A stretch of 64,000 nt of DNA from Glutamicibacter halophytocola (GTDB lineage: Bacteria > Actinomycetota > Actinomycetes > Actinomycetales > Micrococcaceae): contig NZ_CP012750.1 of the NCBI RefSeq assembly GCF_001302565.1, positions 2,356,001 to 2,420,000 of the forward strand. The letters run 5' to 3'. Both the position numbers and the translations under genes were made by a program. A model generated the notes under the pieces. That model saw only the letters and a program-made list of their open reading frames with translations, was not told where the DNA came from and made no database searches. Each line of letters opens with the position of its first letter. Within the stretch, counting starts at the first letter, position 1. This document shows positions 54,271-63,325 of this stretch, in pieces.

Positions 54271-55472
54271 GGCTGGGGCACTCCCACTTCCGAGTCGACA
54301 GCTGCAATAGTTGGCCGCAGCGTTCCGTCCAGGGCCCGCTTTTCGCAGCATCCCGGTCGGCACACATCGAACCACGGCCCGCCTTCGACAACGGATTGGC
54401 GCCCCTCGCGCAGTGCCTTGCCGTCGGCGCCGAGCAGGCGTTCCTCGATCAAATCAACCAGGCCGGAGACGAAGGCCGCATGCGTGCCAGGGGTTGCCAC
54501 CCGGTCAAAGGCCAGGCCCAGTTCCGCGCAGCTGTCCTTGGCTTCGGTATCCAGGTCCCACAGCACTTCCATGTGATCGGAGATGAAGCCAATGGGCACC
54601 ACCACAACGCCGGCCACGCCAGCGGCGGCATCGGCTTCCAGGGCGTCGTTGATATCCGGTTCCAGCCAAGGAGTGTGCGGCGCGCCCGAACGCGACTGGT
54701 ACACCAGCGAATGCTCCAGTCCGGCAGCTTCATCCACCTGGGACAGGATGTATCGGGCCACCGCGCGGTGCTGGGCGGTGTAGAGGTTTTCGCCCAGGGT
54801 CTCGCGGATCTCCTGCGGACCGGCGGCGTTGGCATCGCCCAGCGGGATCGAGTGGGTGACAAAAACGATCTTGATCGCGCCCCCGGCTTTTCCGGCCTGC
54901 TCGAGCTGGGCGCGAACCGACGCCAGGGAGCTGCGAAGCCCCTCGACAAACGGCTGGACAAAGGCCGGGGTGTCAAAGAACTGGCGCAGCTTGTCGACTT
55001 CGACTTCGCGGTCCAGGCCGGTGGCCAGAAGGCCCATGCCCAAGTCTTCGCGGTATTGGCGGCAGGCCGAATAGCCGGAGTAGGCACCGGTGCCCAGCAT
55101 CAGCACCTTGCGGTGGCCATCGTCGGCCAGCTGCTGCAGGGTGTCATTGACGAAGGGGTGCCAGTTGCGGTTGCCCCAGTAGATCGGCAAGTTGATGCCG
55201 CGTGCTGCCAATTCGGTTTCCAGCGCGGACTTCAGCTCGCGATTCTGCTCATTGATTGGCGAGAAGCCGCCATTCTTGCGGTAGTGCACCGCGACCTCTT
55301 CGAGGCGTTCATCGGGGATGCCGCGTCCGCCGGTGACATTGCGCAGGAAGGGCAGGACGTCGTCCTGTCCTTCAGGGCCGCCAAATGAGGCCAGCAGCAG
55401 GGCATCGTACGCCTTGGGGGCCATCCGGCCGTTCTGGTCGTAGCCCTCGCGCGGATCGAAGGACTGGCTCAC
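54267..55472 (-). CDS. cpfC: Coproporphyrin III ferrochelatase (CpfC, formerly HemH)
   Basis: Inserts Fe(II) into coproporphyrin III, the Gram-positive branch, which the neighbouring chdC and cgoX imply. The 401-residue protein has YDALLLASFGGPEGQDDVLPF, VMLGTGAYSGYSACRQYRED, the metal-site His in VFVTHSIPLGD, and VVVPIGFISDHMEVLWDLD. The C terminus carries a Cys pair (FDVCRPGCCEK) that may hold a [2Fe-2S] cluster as in other actinobacterial enzymes. GTG start in a GTGA overlap with the chdC stop. Confidence 0.93.
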   Translation of the reverse strand: MSQSFDPREGYDQNGRMAPKAYDALLLASFGGPEGQDDVLPFLRNVTGGRGIPDERLEEVAVHYRKNGGFSPINEQNRELKSALETELAARGINLPIYWGNRNWHPFVNDTLQQLADDGHRKVLMLGTGAYSGYSACRQYREDLGMGLLATGLDREVEVDKLRQFFDTPAFVQPFVEGLRSSLASVRAQLEQAGKAGGAIKIVFVTHSIPLGDANAAGPQEIRETLGENLYTAQHRAVARYILSQVDEAAGLEHSLVYQSRSGAPHTPWLEPDINDALEADAAAGVAGVVVVPIGFISDHMEVLWDLDTEAKDSCAELGLAFDRVATPGTHAAFVSGLVDLIEERLLGADGKALREGRQSVVEGGPWFDVCRPGCCEKRALDGTLRPTIAAVDSEVGVPQP

Positions 55473-56188
55473 TTCAGTACCTCAAGCGCCTCGGCGGCCG
55501 AAATGCGGCGTCCGGTGTAGAACGGGGTTTCTTCGCGCACGTGGTGGCGGGCCTCGGTGTAGCGCAGGTGGCGCATCATGTCGACCAGGTCGATCATGTC
55601 GTCAGCCTCCAGGCAGATCTGCCACTCGTAGTCGCCGAAGGAGAAGGCGGCCACGGTATTGGCCAAGACGTTCGGGAACTCGCGGCCCAGGATGCCGTGG
55701 TCGCGAAGCATCTTTCCGCGCTCCGCAGGATCCATGGTGTACCAGTCGGTGGAGCGGACGAACGGGTAGACGGTCATCCATTCCTTGGCGCGGATGCCCC
55801 GGGCGAAGGCCGGCGAGTGGTTCTTGGCGAACTCGGCTTCGCGGTGCACCGCCATGGTCGAGTAGGCGATCTGGGTGCCTTCCAGCAGCGCCGAACGGCG
55901 GATCTGGCGCATCGAGGCCTGCAGCAGCTGCGCCGAAGGCCCGTGGACCCACACCATGATGTCGGCATCCTCGCGCATGGCCGAGACATCATAGATGCCA
56001 CGCACGGTGGCGCCCTCGGCGGCCAGCTGCTCGATCAGGGCGTCGAACTCGGTGGCGGCCTCTTCGCTGCGATCGATCATTTCGGAGCGCTTGAAAATGG
56101 TCCAGAGCGTGTAGAAGAAGGTCGGGTTCTCCCCGGCATTCGCCCGTTCATTCATAACCGGCGAATTGTGCTCAGGTGCGTTGCTCAC
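55469..56188 (-). CDS. chdC: Coproheme decarboxylase ChdC (HemQ)
   Basis: Final step of the coproporphyrin pathway: oxidative decarboxylation of coproheme to heme b. The 239-residue protein (chlorite-dismutase-like fold) shows FFYTLWTIFKRS, ADIMVWVHGPSAQLLQ, the actinobacterial catalytic Tyr segment KEWMTVYPFVRSTDWYTM, and LRDHGILGREFPNV with the heme-ligand His. GTG 56188 was selected (AAGGAG 7 bases upstream); upstream codons belong to the same frame but lack a site. Confidence 0.94.
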   Translation of the reverse strand: MSNAPEHNSPVMNERANAGENPTFFYTLWTIFKRSEMIDRSEEAATEFDALIEQLAAEGATVRGIYDVSAMREDADIMVWVHGPSAQLLQASMRQIRRSALLEGTQIAYSTMAVHREAEFAKNHSPAFARGIRAKEWMTVYPFVRSTDWYTMDPAERGKMLRDHGILGREFPNVLANTVAAFSFGDYEWQICLEADDMIDLVDMMRHLRYTEARHHVREETPFYTGRRISAAEALEVLK

Positions 56189-56254
56189 GTGATGTTCTCC
56201 TTGATCTGGGAATCTGAAATTGGATGTGGACATCCACAGTTGTTTGCTAAGTTC

Positions 56255-57811
56255 TCAGCGAGCGCTGATGGCCACGGCGCGGCGTGCCTGGCCGATCACC
56301 CGCGCCAGGCCGGTGCCCGAAATCCAGGCGCCAACCACATCAAGCCCGTCAAAGGGGGCAAGCGCCTGTTCCAGTTGCTTCCGGCGTTCCATGGCGGCTT
56401 CGCCTTGCAGCGGCACCATATCGCTGAAGCGCGAGACGGCGCTGCCCAGGACATCATCCCGATGCAATTGAACACCGAGAATCTTTGAAGCGTCTTTGAT
56501 TGCCAATTCGATCAGCTGCTGGTCATCACCGGAATCCACCACGGGATCCTGCTCGCCGATCCGTCCGAAGGACAGGCGCAGGACGTGGGTTCCGGGTCCT
56601 GCCTCATCGGCCAGCCATGGCCACTTCGCCGTGGAGTGGGTCAGCGCCTTGGCGGCCAGCGGCGCCTGCTTGGAGACCAGCACGCCCGAGCCGCGCGGCG
56701 CGTCGTCCAGCTCCGGCTTGTCCACCACCAAAATGGCCAGGGCAATAGCGTTCGGCGCGTTGTCGCTGCTGATCCGCTCCTTGTCTGCCAGCAGCGGGTT
56801 GAGCAGTTCCAGGGCCCCGGCCGCCGGGGTGGCGATCACTACGCGGTCGGCGCGGATCTCCTGGCCGAGGCTGCTGAGCGCATAGGGAACCTGGGCCTGC
56901 GCGTCGTAGCTGATCGCGGTGACCGGCGAGTTCCGGACCAGTGCGGCCCCGTCCTCCTCCAGCTGCTGCACCAGCGCCTGGACCATGGTGTACATGCCGC
57001 CGTCAAGCCCGCCAACGCGCGAGCCGGCCGGAGCGGAAGCCTGCAGCGCGGCCACCGCCTTGGCCAGCGATCCGGTTTCCAGCATGGCCTGGCGCAGCCC
57101 CGGGGCCGCGGCATCAATTGAAATCTTCGCCGGGTCGGTGGAGTAGACGCCATTGACCACCGGGGCCACCAGCTGGTCCAGGACCGCCTGCCCCATGCGG
57201 GTGCGAACCACCTCGGCCACGGAAAGCTTTTCGGTGGCCCACTTCTTGTTCATTGGCGTAATCAGGTCGGCTGCGGCACGCACCGTGGCGGCACGGCCGA
57301 TAATATTGCGCACCTCGTCGCTGCGGACATCAGCGGGTATGCCCATCAGGGCCGTTGCCGGCATCGGATGCGCGAGAATCCCGTCCTGGCCGTCCTGGAT
57401 CATCCATGCTGGCTGGCCAGAAGTCTTGGCAATCCGCGGTGACAGATCCAGCTCATCGAGGTAGCTGGCCACGGTCCCCTGGCGCAGGGCAAAGGATTCA
57501 GCACCCGCATCTACCGTCAAGCCGGCCACTTCGGTAGTGCGCAGGCATCCGCCAAAGCTGTTGCCAGCTTCCAGGACGGTTACTTCATGACCGCTCTGGC
57601 GCAGATCTCGGGCCGCGACCAGCCCGGCAATGCCGCCGCCAATGATGACCGCGTGCGGGGCTTGGGCCGGCTTTTCGCCGTGGTGGACCTGCTTGGCATG
57701 CCGGGCTTCGCTGGCCTTACGCACCTTTTCGAGCAAGCGCAAAGCATGGGCCGGCGCTTCTGCTGCCTTGTCCCGACGCGCAGCTGCTGCGGGCGTTGAT
57801 TCCTTGCTCAC
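56255..57811 (-). CDS. cgoX: Coproporphyrinogen III oxidase CgoX (HemY type)
   Basis: FAD-dependent oxidase that makes coproporphyrin III from coproporphyrinogen III. The 518-residue protein has the FAD-binding motif AVIIGGGIAGLVAARDLRQ after an N-terminal extension of about 50 residues, VTVLEAGNSFGGCLRT, and GLDGGMYTMVQALVQQLE. C-terminal region ends in GTGLARVIGQARRA. GTG 57811 follows AAAGGTG; an earlier in-frame start at 57880 is less likely. It lies 98 bases downstream of hemE. Confidence 0.92.
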   Translation of the reverse strand: MSKESTPAAAARRDKAAEAPAHALRLLEKVRKASEARHAKQVHHGEKPAQAPHAVIIGGGIAGLVAARDLRQSGHEVTVLEAGNSFGGCLRTTEVAGLTVDAGAESFALRQGTVASYLDELDLSPRIAKTSGQPAWMIQDGQDGILAHPMPATALMGIPADVRSDEVRNIIGRAATVRAAADLITPMNKKWATEKLSVAEVVRTRMGQAVLDQLVAPVVNGVYSTDPAKISIDAAAPGLRQAMLETGSLAKAVAALQASAPAGSRVGGLDGGMYTMVQALVQQLEEDGAALVRNSPVTAISYDAQAQVPYALSSLGQEIRADRVVIATPAAGALELLNPLLADKERISSDNAPNAIALAILVVDKPELDDAPRGSGVLVSKQAPLAAKALTHSTAKWPWLADEAGPGTHVLRLSFGRIGEQDPVVDSGDDQQLIELAIKDASKILGVQLHRDDVLGSAVSRFSDMVPLQGEAAMERRKQLEQALAPFDGLDVVGAWISGTGLARVIGQARRAVAISAR

Positions 57812-57909
57812 GTACTTAGCACCTTTACCTTCACACTTTGCGGCCGGAGTCTTGGGCAGGGCGTTGACAGGCTCGCCCAAGGCATTGCTTCCAGCTTAGA
57901 CCCGATGAA

Positions 57910-58965
57910 TTACAGCGAGTGAATGAGCTCGACCACTTTGGTCAGCACCGTCGGATCCGTGGTCGGAGGAACACCATGTCCCAGATTCACCACATGTCCG
58001 CGAGCCTGCTTGCCAGCCTCAACCACTTCACGCACATGGGCTTCGAGGACCTCCCATGGTGCGGTGAGCAGCGCCGGGTCGATGTTGCCCTGCACCGACA
58101 CCTCCTGGCCAAGCCGGCCGATGGCGGTCTGCAGCGGAATGCGGTAGTCCACGCCCACGGTGTCCACGCCGATATCGCGCATCGCGCTCAGCAGTTCCCC
58201 GGTCCCGGTGCCAAAGTGGATCATCGGCACTCCCAGGTCCCGCACGTGGTCCAGTGCCAGGGAAGAATAGGGGGCAACATATTTTTCGTAATCCGGCAGC
58301 GACAGCGAGCCAGCCCAGGAGTCGAAGAGCTGGGCGGCGGAAGCACCGGCTTCAACCTGCGCGCGCAGGAACAGGCCCGAGGCCTTGGCGGCCCATTTCA
58401 TCAGCCCATCCCACACTTCGGGCTCGCTGTGCATCATGGTGCGCGGGCCCAGGTGGTCGCGGCTTGGCTTGCCTTCGACCATGTAGGCGGCCACGGTAAA
58501 CGGCGCGCCGGCGAAGCCGATCAATGGGGTCTTTCCCAGTTCGGCGACGGTGAGCTTCACCGCTTCGCGGATTGGTTCCAGCGACGCGTCGGTGAGCTCT
58601 GGCAGGGCCGCCACCTGTTCTGCGGTGCGAATCGGGGTGTCAAGCACCGGACCCACACCGGGAACGATGTCCACGCCGATCCCTGCCAAGCGCAGCGGGA
58701 TGACAATGTCGGAGAAGAAGATCCCGGCATCAACCTTGTGGCGGCGCACTGGCTGCAAGGTGATTTCGCTGGCCATGGCCGGATCCAGGCAGGAATCCAG
58801 CATGCTCACGCCTTCGCGCAGCTTCATGTACTCAGGCAGTGAACGGCCAGCCTGGCGCATGAACCACACGGGGTGATGCGACGGCGTTTTGCCGGTCAAA
58901 GCCTGGATCAAAGCGGAATCTCGGGTACGTCCATCAAGCATCGGATGGTTCTGCGACAGGGTCAT
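57910..58965 (-). CDS. hemE: Uroporphyrinogen decarboxylase
   Basis: Decarboxylates the four acetate side chains of uroporphyrinogen III to give coproporphyrinogen III. The 351-residue protein has HPVWFMRQAGRSLPEYMKLR near the N terminus (substrate-binding Arg and Gln), GIFFSDIVIPLRL, GFAGAPFTVAAYMVEG, and VNLGHGVPPTTDPT at the C terminus. It is the promoter-proximal gene of the minus-strand heme operon, divergent from hemA. The last 8 codons upstream overlap no other gene. Confidence 0.96.
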   Translation of the reverse strand: MTLSQNHPMLDGRTRDSALIQALTGKTPSHHPVWFMRQAGRSLPEYMKLREGVSMLDSCLDPAMASEITLQPVRRHKVDAGIFFSDIVIPLRLAGIGVDIVPGVGPVLDTPIRTAEQVAALPELTDASLEPIREAVKLTVAELGKTPLIGFAGAPFTVAAYMVEGKPSRDHLGPRTMMHSEPEVWDGLMKWAAKASGLFLRAQVEAGASAAQLFDSWAGSLSLPDYEKYVAPYSSLALDHVRDLGVPMIHFGTGTGELLSAMRDIGVDTVGVDYRIPLQTAIGRLGQEVSVQGNIDPALLTAPWEVLEAHVREVVEAGKQARGHVVNLGHGVPPTTDPTVLTKVVELIHSL

Positions 58966-59113
58966 GTTCCAATTCTGCCAACTCTTGAGTTTAAATGCTC
59001 ATTCAGGACGTTCGCCTGAAGCCGAAGGTGAGCAACCTAACCCAGTGCGGGAGCCCGAATTTAGGCAAACCTGCGTTGTTTGGCTTCCCGATCCGGCTTA
59101 TTCTAGGGGCACT
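58966..59113. promoter_or_regulatory. Divergent hemE/hemA control region
   Basis: 148 bases containing the promoters of the heme operon and hemA. A 19-bp palindrome with arms TTCAGG/CCTGAA and a 7-base centre is at 59002-59020. Weaker dyads AGGTGAGCAACCT (59026-59038) and AGGCAAACCT (59063-59072) follow; they recall iron-repressor (DtxR/IdeR) half-sites but do not match the consensus. The palindrome's length and position fit a dimeric regulator site for heme- or iron-dependent control. Confidence 0.5.
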
Positions 59114-60454
59114 GTGGTTTTCTTATCTCTTGTCGCTTCGCATTCGCAGCTCGATCTTGAGACCGTCGCGCAAATCAGCGCCTCGGCCGACGGGCTGGCA
59201 GCTGCCTCCGTTAACGGCTCGGCGGCCATCAATGGTGCCGTCGTCCTTGCCACCTGCAACCGTTTCGAGGTGTACGCGGATGTCGAGCAAGCCGATGACG
59301 CCGCCGATCATCTGGTGGCGACGCTGGCGCAGCACACCGACCTCTCCCCCGACTTCCTGGCTCGCCGGCTGACCACCCTCGAAGGCGAACCAGTCATCGA
59401 GCACCTTTTCTCGGTGGGTGCCGGCCTGGATTCGGCAGTGGTCGGAGAACGCGAAATTGCCGGGCAGGTCCGCCGCGCGCTGACCCAGGCACAGCAGGAA
59501 AAAACCACCACCAGCAACCTGACCCGCCTCTTCCAGAACGCCACCCGAGCTGCCAAAGACGTCGGCTCGAACACCGACCTGGGAATGCAGGGCAAATCCG
59601 TTGTATCGGTCGCTCTCGATCTTGCCGAAGAGCTGATGGCCGGCGACCGCGAGTGGTCCGAACAGGATGTTGTGCTCTTTGGCACCGGCTCCTACGCGGG
59701 GGCCACCATGGCACTGCTCAAGGAACGCGGCGTCAAGCGCATTTCTGTGTACTCGCACTCCGGCCGCGCCGCGGACTTCACCGCCAAGCGCGGCGGCTTC
59801 CCGCTCTCCGACGAGCTTTTGCCCCAGGCACTGCGTGAAGCAGATGTCATCGTTGGCTGCTCCGGAGGCGGACACCAGCTGTCGCGGGCCGAGCTCGAAG
59901 AGCTGCGCGTGAAGAACCACCCGCTGATCGCCATCGACATGGCCTTGACCCACGATTTTGATCCGACTTTGGTTGAATTGCCTGATGCCGAGCTGATCAC
60001 CCTTGAATCGGTCCGCATGGCGGCACCGACCGAACAGGCCATGGCCGTGCATGCAGCAAGTCGAATCGTCAAGAAGGCCACCGCAGAGTTCGCCGCCGCC
60101 CAGCGCGAGCGCGAAGCCGATTTCGCTATTGTTGCCTTGCGCCAGCACACCAAGACGGTACTTGATGCGGAGATCGCCAAGGTGCGTGCGCAACACGGCT
60201 GCACCGCAGCCGCGGAAGAAGTCGAACTGGCCATGCGCCGCATGGTCCGCCAGCTCTTGCACGTCCCAACGATACGTGCGCGGGAATTGGCCGGCGAAGG
60301 CCGCACCGGTGAATATGTTGCAGCCCTCGAAACCCTCTATGGCTTGGATTTCTCCGAGCCGGCGGCCACGGAACCCGCTGCACTGCCAGTCCAGGAGCAC
60401 GCCTCGGCCCTGGCAGCCAGCTGCCCGGTGAACTCCGAATCAAAATCCGCGTAA
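59114..60454 (+). CDS. hemA: Glutamyl-tRNA reductase
   Basis: First committed enzyme of C5-pathway heme synthesis: reduces Glu-tRNA to glutamate-1-semialdehyde. The 446-residue protein has the catalytic Cys in LATCNRFEVYADVE, then SVGAGLDSAVVGEREIAGQV, the NADPH domain VVLFGTGSYAGATMALLKE, and a C-terminal dimer helix. GTG 59114 with AGGGGC upstream was selected; the 75 upstream codons in frame cross the control region and are not coding. The Ala/Glu-rich C-terminal tail is typical of actinobacteria. Confidence 0.95.
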   Translation: MVFLSLVASHSQLDLETVAQISASADGLAAASVNGSAAINGAVVLATCNRFEVYADVEQADDAADHLVATLAQHTDLSPDFLARRLTTLEGEPVIEHLFSVGAGLDSAVVGEREIAGQVRRALTQAQQEKTTTSNLTRLFQNATRAAKDVGSNTDLGMQGKSVVSVALDLAEELMAGDREWSEQDVVLFGTGSYAGATMALLKERGVKRISVYSHSGRAADFTAKRGGFPLSDELLPQALREADVIVGCSGGGHQLSRAELEELRVKNHPLIAIDMALTHDFDPTLVELPDAELITLESVRMAAPTEQAMAVHAASRIVKKATAEFAAAQREREADFAIVALRQHTKTVLDAEIAKVRAQHGCTAAAEEVELAMRRMVRQLLHVPTIRARELAGEGRTGEYVAALETLYGLDFSEPAATEPAALPVQEHASALAASCPVNSESKSA

Positions 60455-60592
60455 CTGGTACACGAGGATTGATTTTCAGTTCCGCATTCCAAGTCAAAGC
60501 ATGGAATACTACTTTCAACTAGATCGCTTCCCGCAAAGTTCGAGTTGGACGTGGGAGTTGATTGCCTAGCAGGTGGAAAGGCCGGATTCGAC

Positions 60593-61216
60593 ATGACGGA
60601 ACTTGAAAATATCAAAGGTGCCCGTTCACAGCGGATGCCGCGCGAAGCCCGGCGCCGTCAACTCCTGCAAGCCGCGCACCAGGTTTTTGTTGCCCATGGC
60701 TACCACCGTGCGTCCATGGATGAAATCGCTGAAGTCGCTCTCGTCTCCAAGCCGGTGCTCTATCAGCACTTCCCCGGCAAGCGTGAACTGTATCTGGCGT
60801 TGCTTGACTCGCACCTTGCCGACTTCAGCCGGCAGCTCGATGAAGCGATCGAATCAACCACCGACAACCGCCAGCGCGTCTTTGCCACCATCAACACCTA
60901 CTACAGCTACATCAAGGGCGAATCCCAGGCGTACCGCCTGATTTTTGAATCCGATGTTCTCTCCGATGCCTTGATTGCGGGGCGCATCGAGAAATTCAAC
61001 AATGCCCTGGCCACCTCCATCGCCCGAGTTGTTGTTCAAGACACCGACATGAGTGAAGCCGAGGGCCTGTTGGCCGGCCGGGCACTAGCCGGGCTGAGCC
61101 AGGTTTCGGCACGTTATTGGGCGTCCACCGACGAAGAAGTAGACCAGTCCACAGCCGTTGATCTGATTTCGCGTTTAGCTTGGCGCGGAATTTCGCAGTT
61201 CCCCAAAGAAACATAG
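60593..61216 (+). CDS. TetR-family transcriptional regulator
   Basis: A 207-residue repressor-type protein. Helix-turn-helix at about residues 20-65: RREQLLQAAHQVF-like, HGYHRASMDEIAEVALVSKPVLYQHFPGKRELYLALL. The C-terminal ligand domain has no recognised signature. ATG 60593 was chosen: AAAGG lies upstream and the prior 16 codons have no site. It stands alone between hemA and DUF3107, which is common in actinobacteria (the Rv3208-type neighbour of the DUF3107 gene), so it may regulate itself or nearby genes; target unknown. Confidence 0.88.
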   Translation: MTELENIKGARSQRMPREARRRQLLQAAHQVFVAHGYHRASMDEIAEVALVSKPVLYQHFPGKRELYLALLDSHLADFSRQLDEAIESTTDNRQRVFATINTYYSYIKGESQAYRLIFESDVLSDALIAGRIEKFNNALATSIARVVVQDTDMSEAEGLLAGRALAGLSQVSARYWASTDEEVDQSTAVDLISRLAWRGISQFPKET

Positions 61217-61280
61217 CTAAATTAGTCTTCAGGGAACCCATACGGGACACCTAATTCTTTCGAGAGGATCAGCGACAATC

Positions 61281-61502
61281 ATGGAAATCCGGATTGGCAT
61301 TCAGAATGTAGCCCGCGAAGTTGTACTTGAATCCGAGCTCAGCAACGCAGAAGTCAACGATCTGGTTTCAAAGGCCATCGCCGATGGAACAAGCCTGGCG
61401 CTCAAGGACCCCAAGGGCCGCGAAGTATTGATTCCATCTGCTGGGATCGCATACGTCGAGATTGGCCCAGAAGAGGTCCGCCGCGTGGGCTTCGCGCAGT
61501 AG
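61281..61502 (+). CDS. DUF3107 protein
   Basis: A 73-residue small protein of unknown function, present throughout actinobacteria beside a TetR regulator (Rv3208A type). MEIRIGIQNVAREVVLESE, ADGTSLALKDPKGREVLIPS and IGPEEVRRVGF cover nearly its whole length. GAGAGGATC lies before the ATG. A hairpin follows the stop. Confidence 0.9.
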   Translation: MEIRIGIQNVAREVVLESELSNAEVNDLVSKAIADGTSLALKDPKGREVLIPSAGIAYVEIGPEEVRRVGFAQ

Positions 61503-61539
61503 CATTTGCACCACGGCAGGCTTCCAGTGCCTGCAAGAT

Positions 61540-61573
61540 ATGGCTGGCTTCCCTTCAGTGGGAAACCAGCCAT
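61540..61573 (+). terminator. Terminator after the DUF3107 gene
   Basis: Fourteen-bp stem (61540-61553 with 61560-61573, one mismatch), loop TTCAGT, followed by TCTTTGT. Confidence 0.75.
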
Positions 61574-61623
61574 TCTTTGTCTCAATGGTGATTTGGTTCA
61601 CGCAACTGTGGTAGTGCTAAAGG

Positions 61624-63075
61624 GTGACCGATCGACGAATCCGCAGCCCCCGCCCAGTACCAGCCAGCGACTTGGCCCAGCTCCTGCTGGGACTCGAAAA
61701 AGAATTCGAGGTGCCCGCGCCCTTCGACGAGGCAACCCTTGCTGCGGCCGAGGCCGCGGTGGCGAATCTGGTCTTGCCCGCCGAAGATGCCACGGGGATC
61801 CCGTTTTTCACTATAGATCCAGAAGGCGCCACCGATTTGGATCAGGCGATGTATCTGGAAAAGACCGGCGATGGCTACATCGTCAACTATGCGATCGCCG
61901 ATGTGCCGGCCTTTGTTGAACTCGGTGGTGCACTGGACCAGGTAGCCCGCGACCGAGGACAAACCTACTACCTCCCGCATCGCAAGATCACCCTTCACCC
62001 GCCGTTGATCTCGGAGGACCAAGGTTCCCTGCTGCCCGAACAGATCCGTCCGGCCTTCCACTGGAAAATCTCCCTTGACCAGCAGGGCGCGCTAGGCGCC
62101 GTGGAGCTGAAGCGCGTGCGGATCAAGTCTCGCGCCCAGCTGGACTACGCCACGGCGCAGCAACAGCTCGATGGCGGATCCAAAGATGAACAGCTTGCAC
62201 TGCTGGCCGAAATCGGCGCATTGCGAATTGAGCAGGAAAGGCTGCGTGGCGGAGCCTCGCTGAATCTTCCAGACCAGGAAATCGAGCCAGACGGCGACGG
62301 CTATCGGTTGGTCAGCCGGGTGCCCCTGCCGCTGGAAGATCATAATGCCCAGATCTCCCTGCTCACCGGAATTGCCGCGGCACGCCTGATGCTCGACTCC
62401 GGGGTGGGAATCCTTCGGACCATGCCGCAGCCCGAAGAGCAAAGCCTGCAGGAGTTCCGTGCTCAAACGCAGCTGCTGGGGCAACCATGGGATGAAGGGA
62501 TCAGCTACGGCCAGTATCTTCATGCCTTGGATGTCAGCGATCCAAAGCAACTGGTCATCATGCATCGCGCCGCTTCCTTGTTCCGCGGGGCCGACTACCA
62601 CGTCATCAATGGACAGCCCGAGGCGGAAATGATCCAGGCCGCGCTGGCCGCACCCTACGCGCACACCACCGCCCCGCTACGCCGCCTGGTTGACCGATTC
62701 GTGTTGCTCACCTGCCATTTGCTGACCACCGGCGAAAGCATCCCCGATGAGCTGAAATCCGCTTTGGAGCAATTGCCAGCCCTGATGCGCGAAAGCTCCG
62801 CCGCCGCTAATCGAGTCAACCGCGCTTCATTGGATCTCATGGAAGCCTATGTCCTGCAAAGCCGAGTCGGCGAGCAGTTCCACGCCATCATCTTGCAAGG
62901 ACAGGGCAACGGCCAGGGCAAGGCTTTCGAAGGGCAGCTCCAGCTGGTGGATTTGCCCGTGACAGCCAGCTTCACCGGCACAGCCGAACCAGGTTCACTG
63001 GCGACCGTGAAGCTCGTTCATGCTGATCCGCAGCGTCGAAGGATTAGCTTCGAAATCGTGGCCCAAAACTCCTAA
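61624..63075 (+). CDS. RNB-domain ribonuclease (RNase II/R family)
   Basis: A 483-residue exoribonuclease. The RNB catalytic pattern is visible: FTIDPEGATDLDQAM with the clustered Asp residues, NYAIADVPAFVELGGALD, GQTYYLPHRKITLHPP, and PYAHTTAPLRRLVDRFVLLTC. It is shorter than RNase R (no N-terminal cold-shock domains beyond a small region), and only a short S1-like C-terminal end. The start is GTG at 61624; TAAAGG lies directly before it, too close for normal use, so the start could be a little upstream or leaderless. Confidence 0.88.
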   Translation: MTDRRIRSPRPVPASDLAQLLLGLEKEFEVPAPFDEATLAAAEAAVANLVLPAEDATGIPFFTIDPEGATDLDQAMYLEKTGDGYIVNYAIADVPAFVELGGALDQVARDRGQTYYLPHRKITLHPPLISEDQGSLLPEQIRPAFHWKISLDQQGALGAVELKRVRIKSRAQLDYATAQQQLDGGSKDEQLALLAEIGALRIEQERLRGGASLNLPDQEIEPDGDGYRLVSRVPLPLEDHNAQISLLTGIAAARLMLDSGVGILRTMPQPEEQSLQEFRAQTQLLGQPWDEGISYGQYLHALDVSDPKQLVIMHRAASLFRGADYHVINGQPEAEMIQAALAAPYAHTTAPLRRLVDRFVLLTCHLLTTGESIPDELKSALEQLPALMRESSAAANRVNRASLDLMEAYVLQSRVGEQFHAIILQGQGNGQGKAFEGQLQLVDLPVTASFTGTAEPGSLATVKLVHADPQRRRISFEIVAQNS

Positions 63076-63325
63076 GCCAAGGTTTTTGGACAAAACCCGT
63101 TATGCTTGGGCTATTAGAAAATAGGATGCCCGATCGCAATGGGCTGAGAAATTAAACAGTATCTTGGTGGCTTCCCAGCGGTCACCATTCCCTGGGGCAA
63201 AGAAATTCCCTTGAGTGAAAGAAGCGATCGGCTCCGCTGGAATTGCGCGTCACCGAGCCCCTCATGCTCACAGGAGCATGGGATGAGCAGGTGCTGTGCC
63301 CACATGAAACGAGAATATTAATATC
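63076..63325 (+). promoter_or_regulatory. Long leader before the DEAD-box helicase
   Basis: 250 bases with no gene. AT-rich patch TTATGCTTGGGCTATTAGAAAATAGG near 63100 may contain the promoter, leaving about 200 bases of untranslated leader. A 7-bp hairpin CATGCTC/GAGCATG lies at 63268-63286. DEAD-box helicase genes in bacteria often have long regulated 5' leaders. Confidence 0.35.

Noticed and set aside
59026-59072. DtxR/IdeR iron boxes near hemA
   Set aside because: AGGTGAGCAACCT and AGGCAAACCT keep half-site features but miss spacing and central bases; only the 19-bp palindrome was kept as a candidate.
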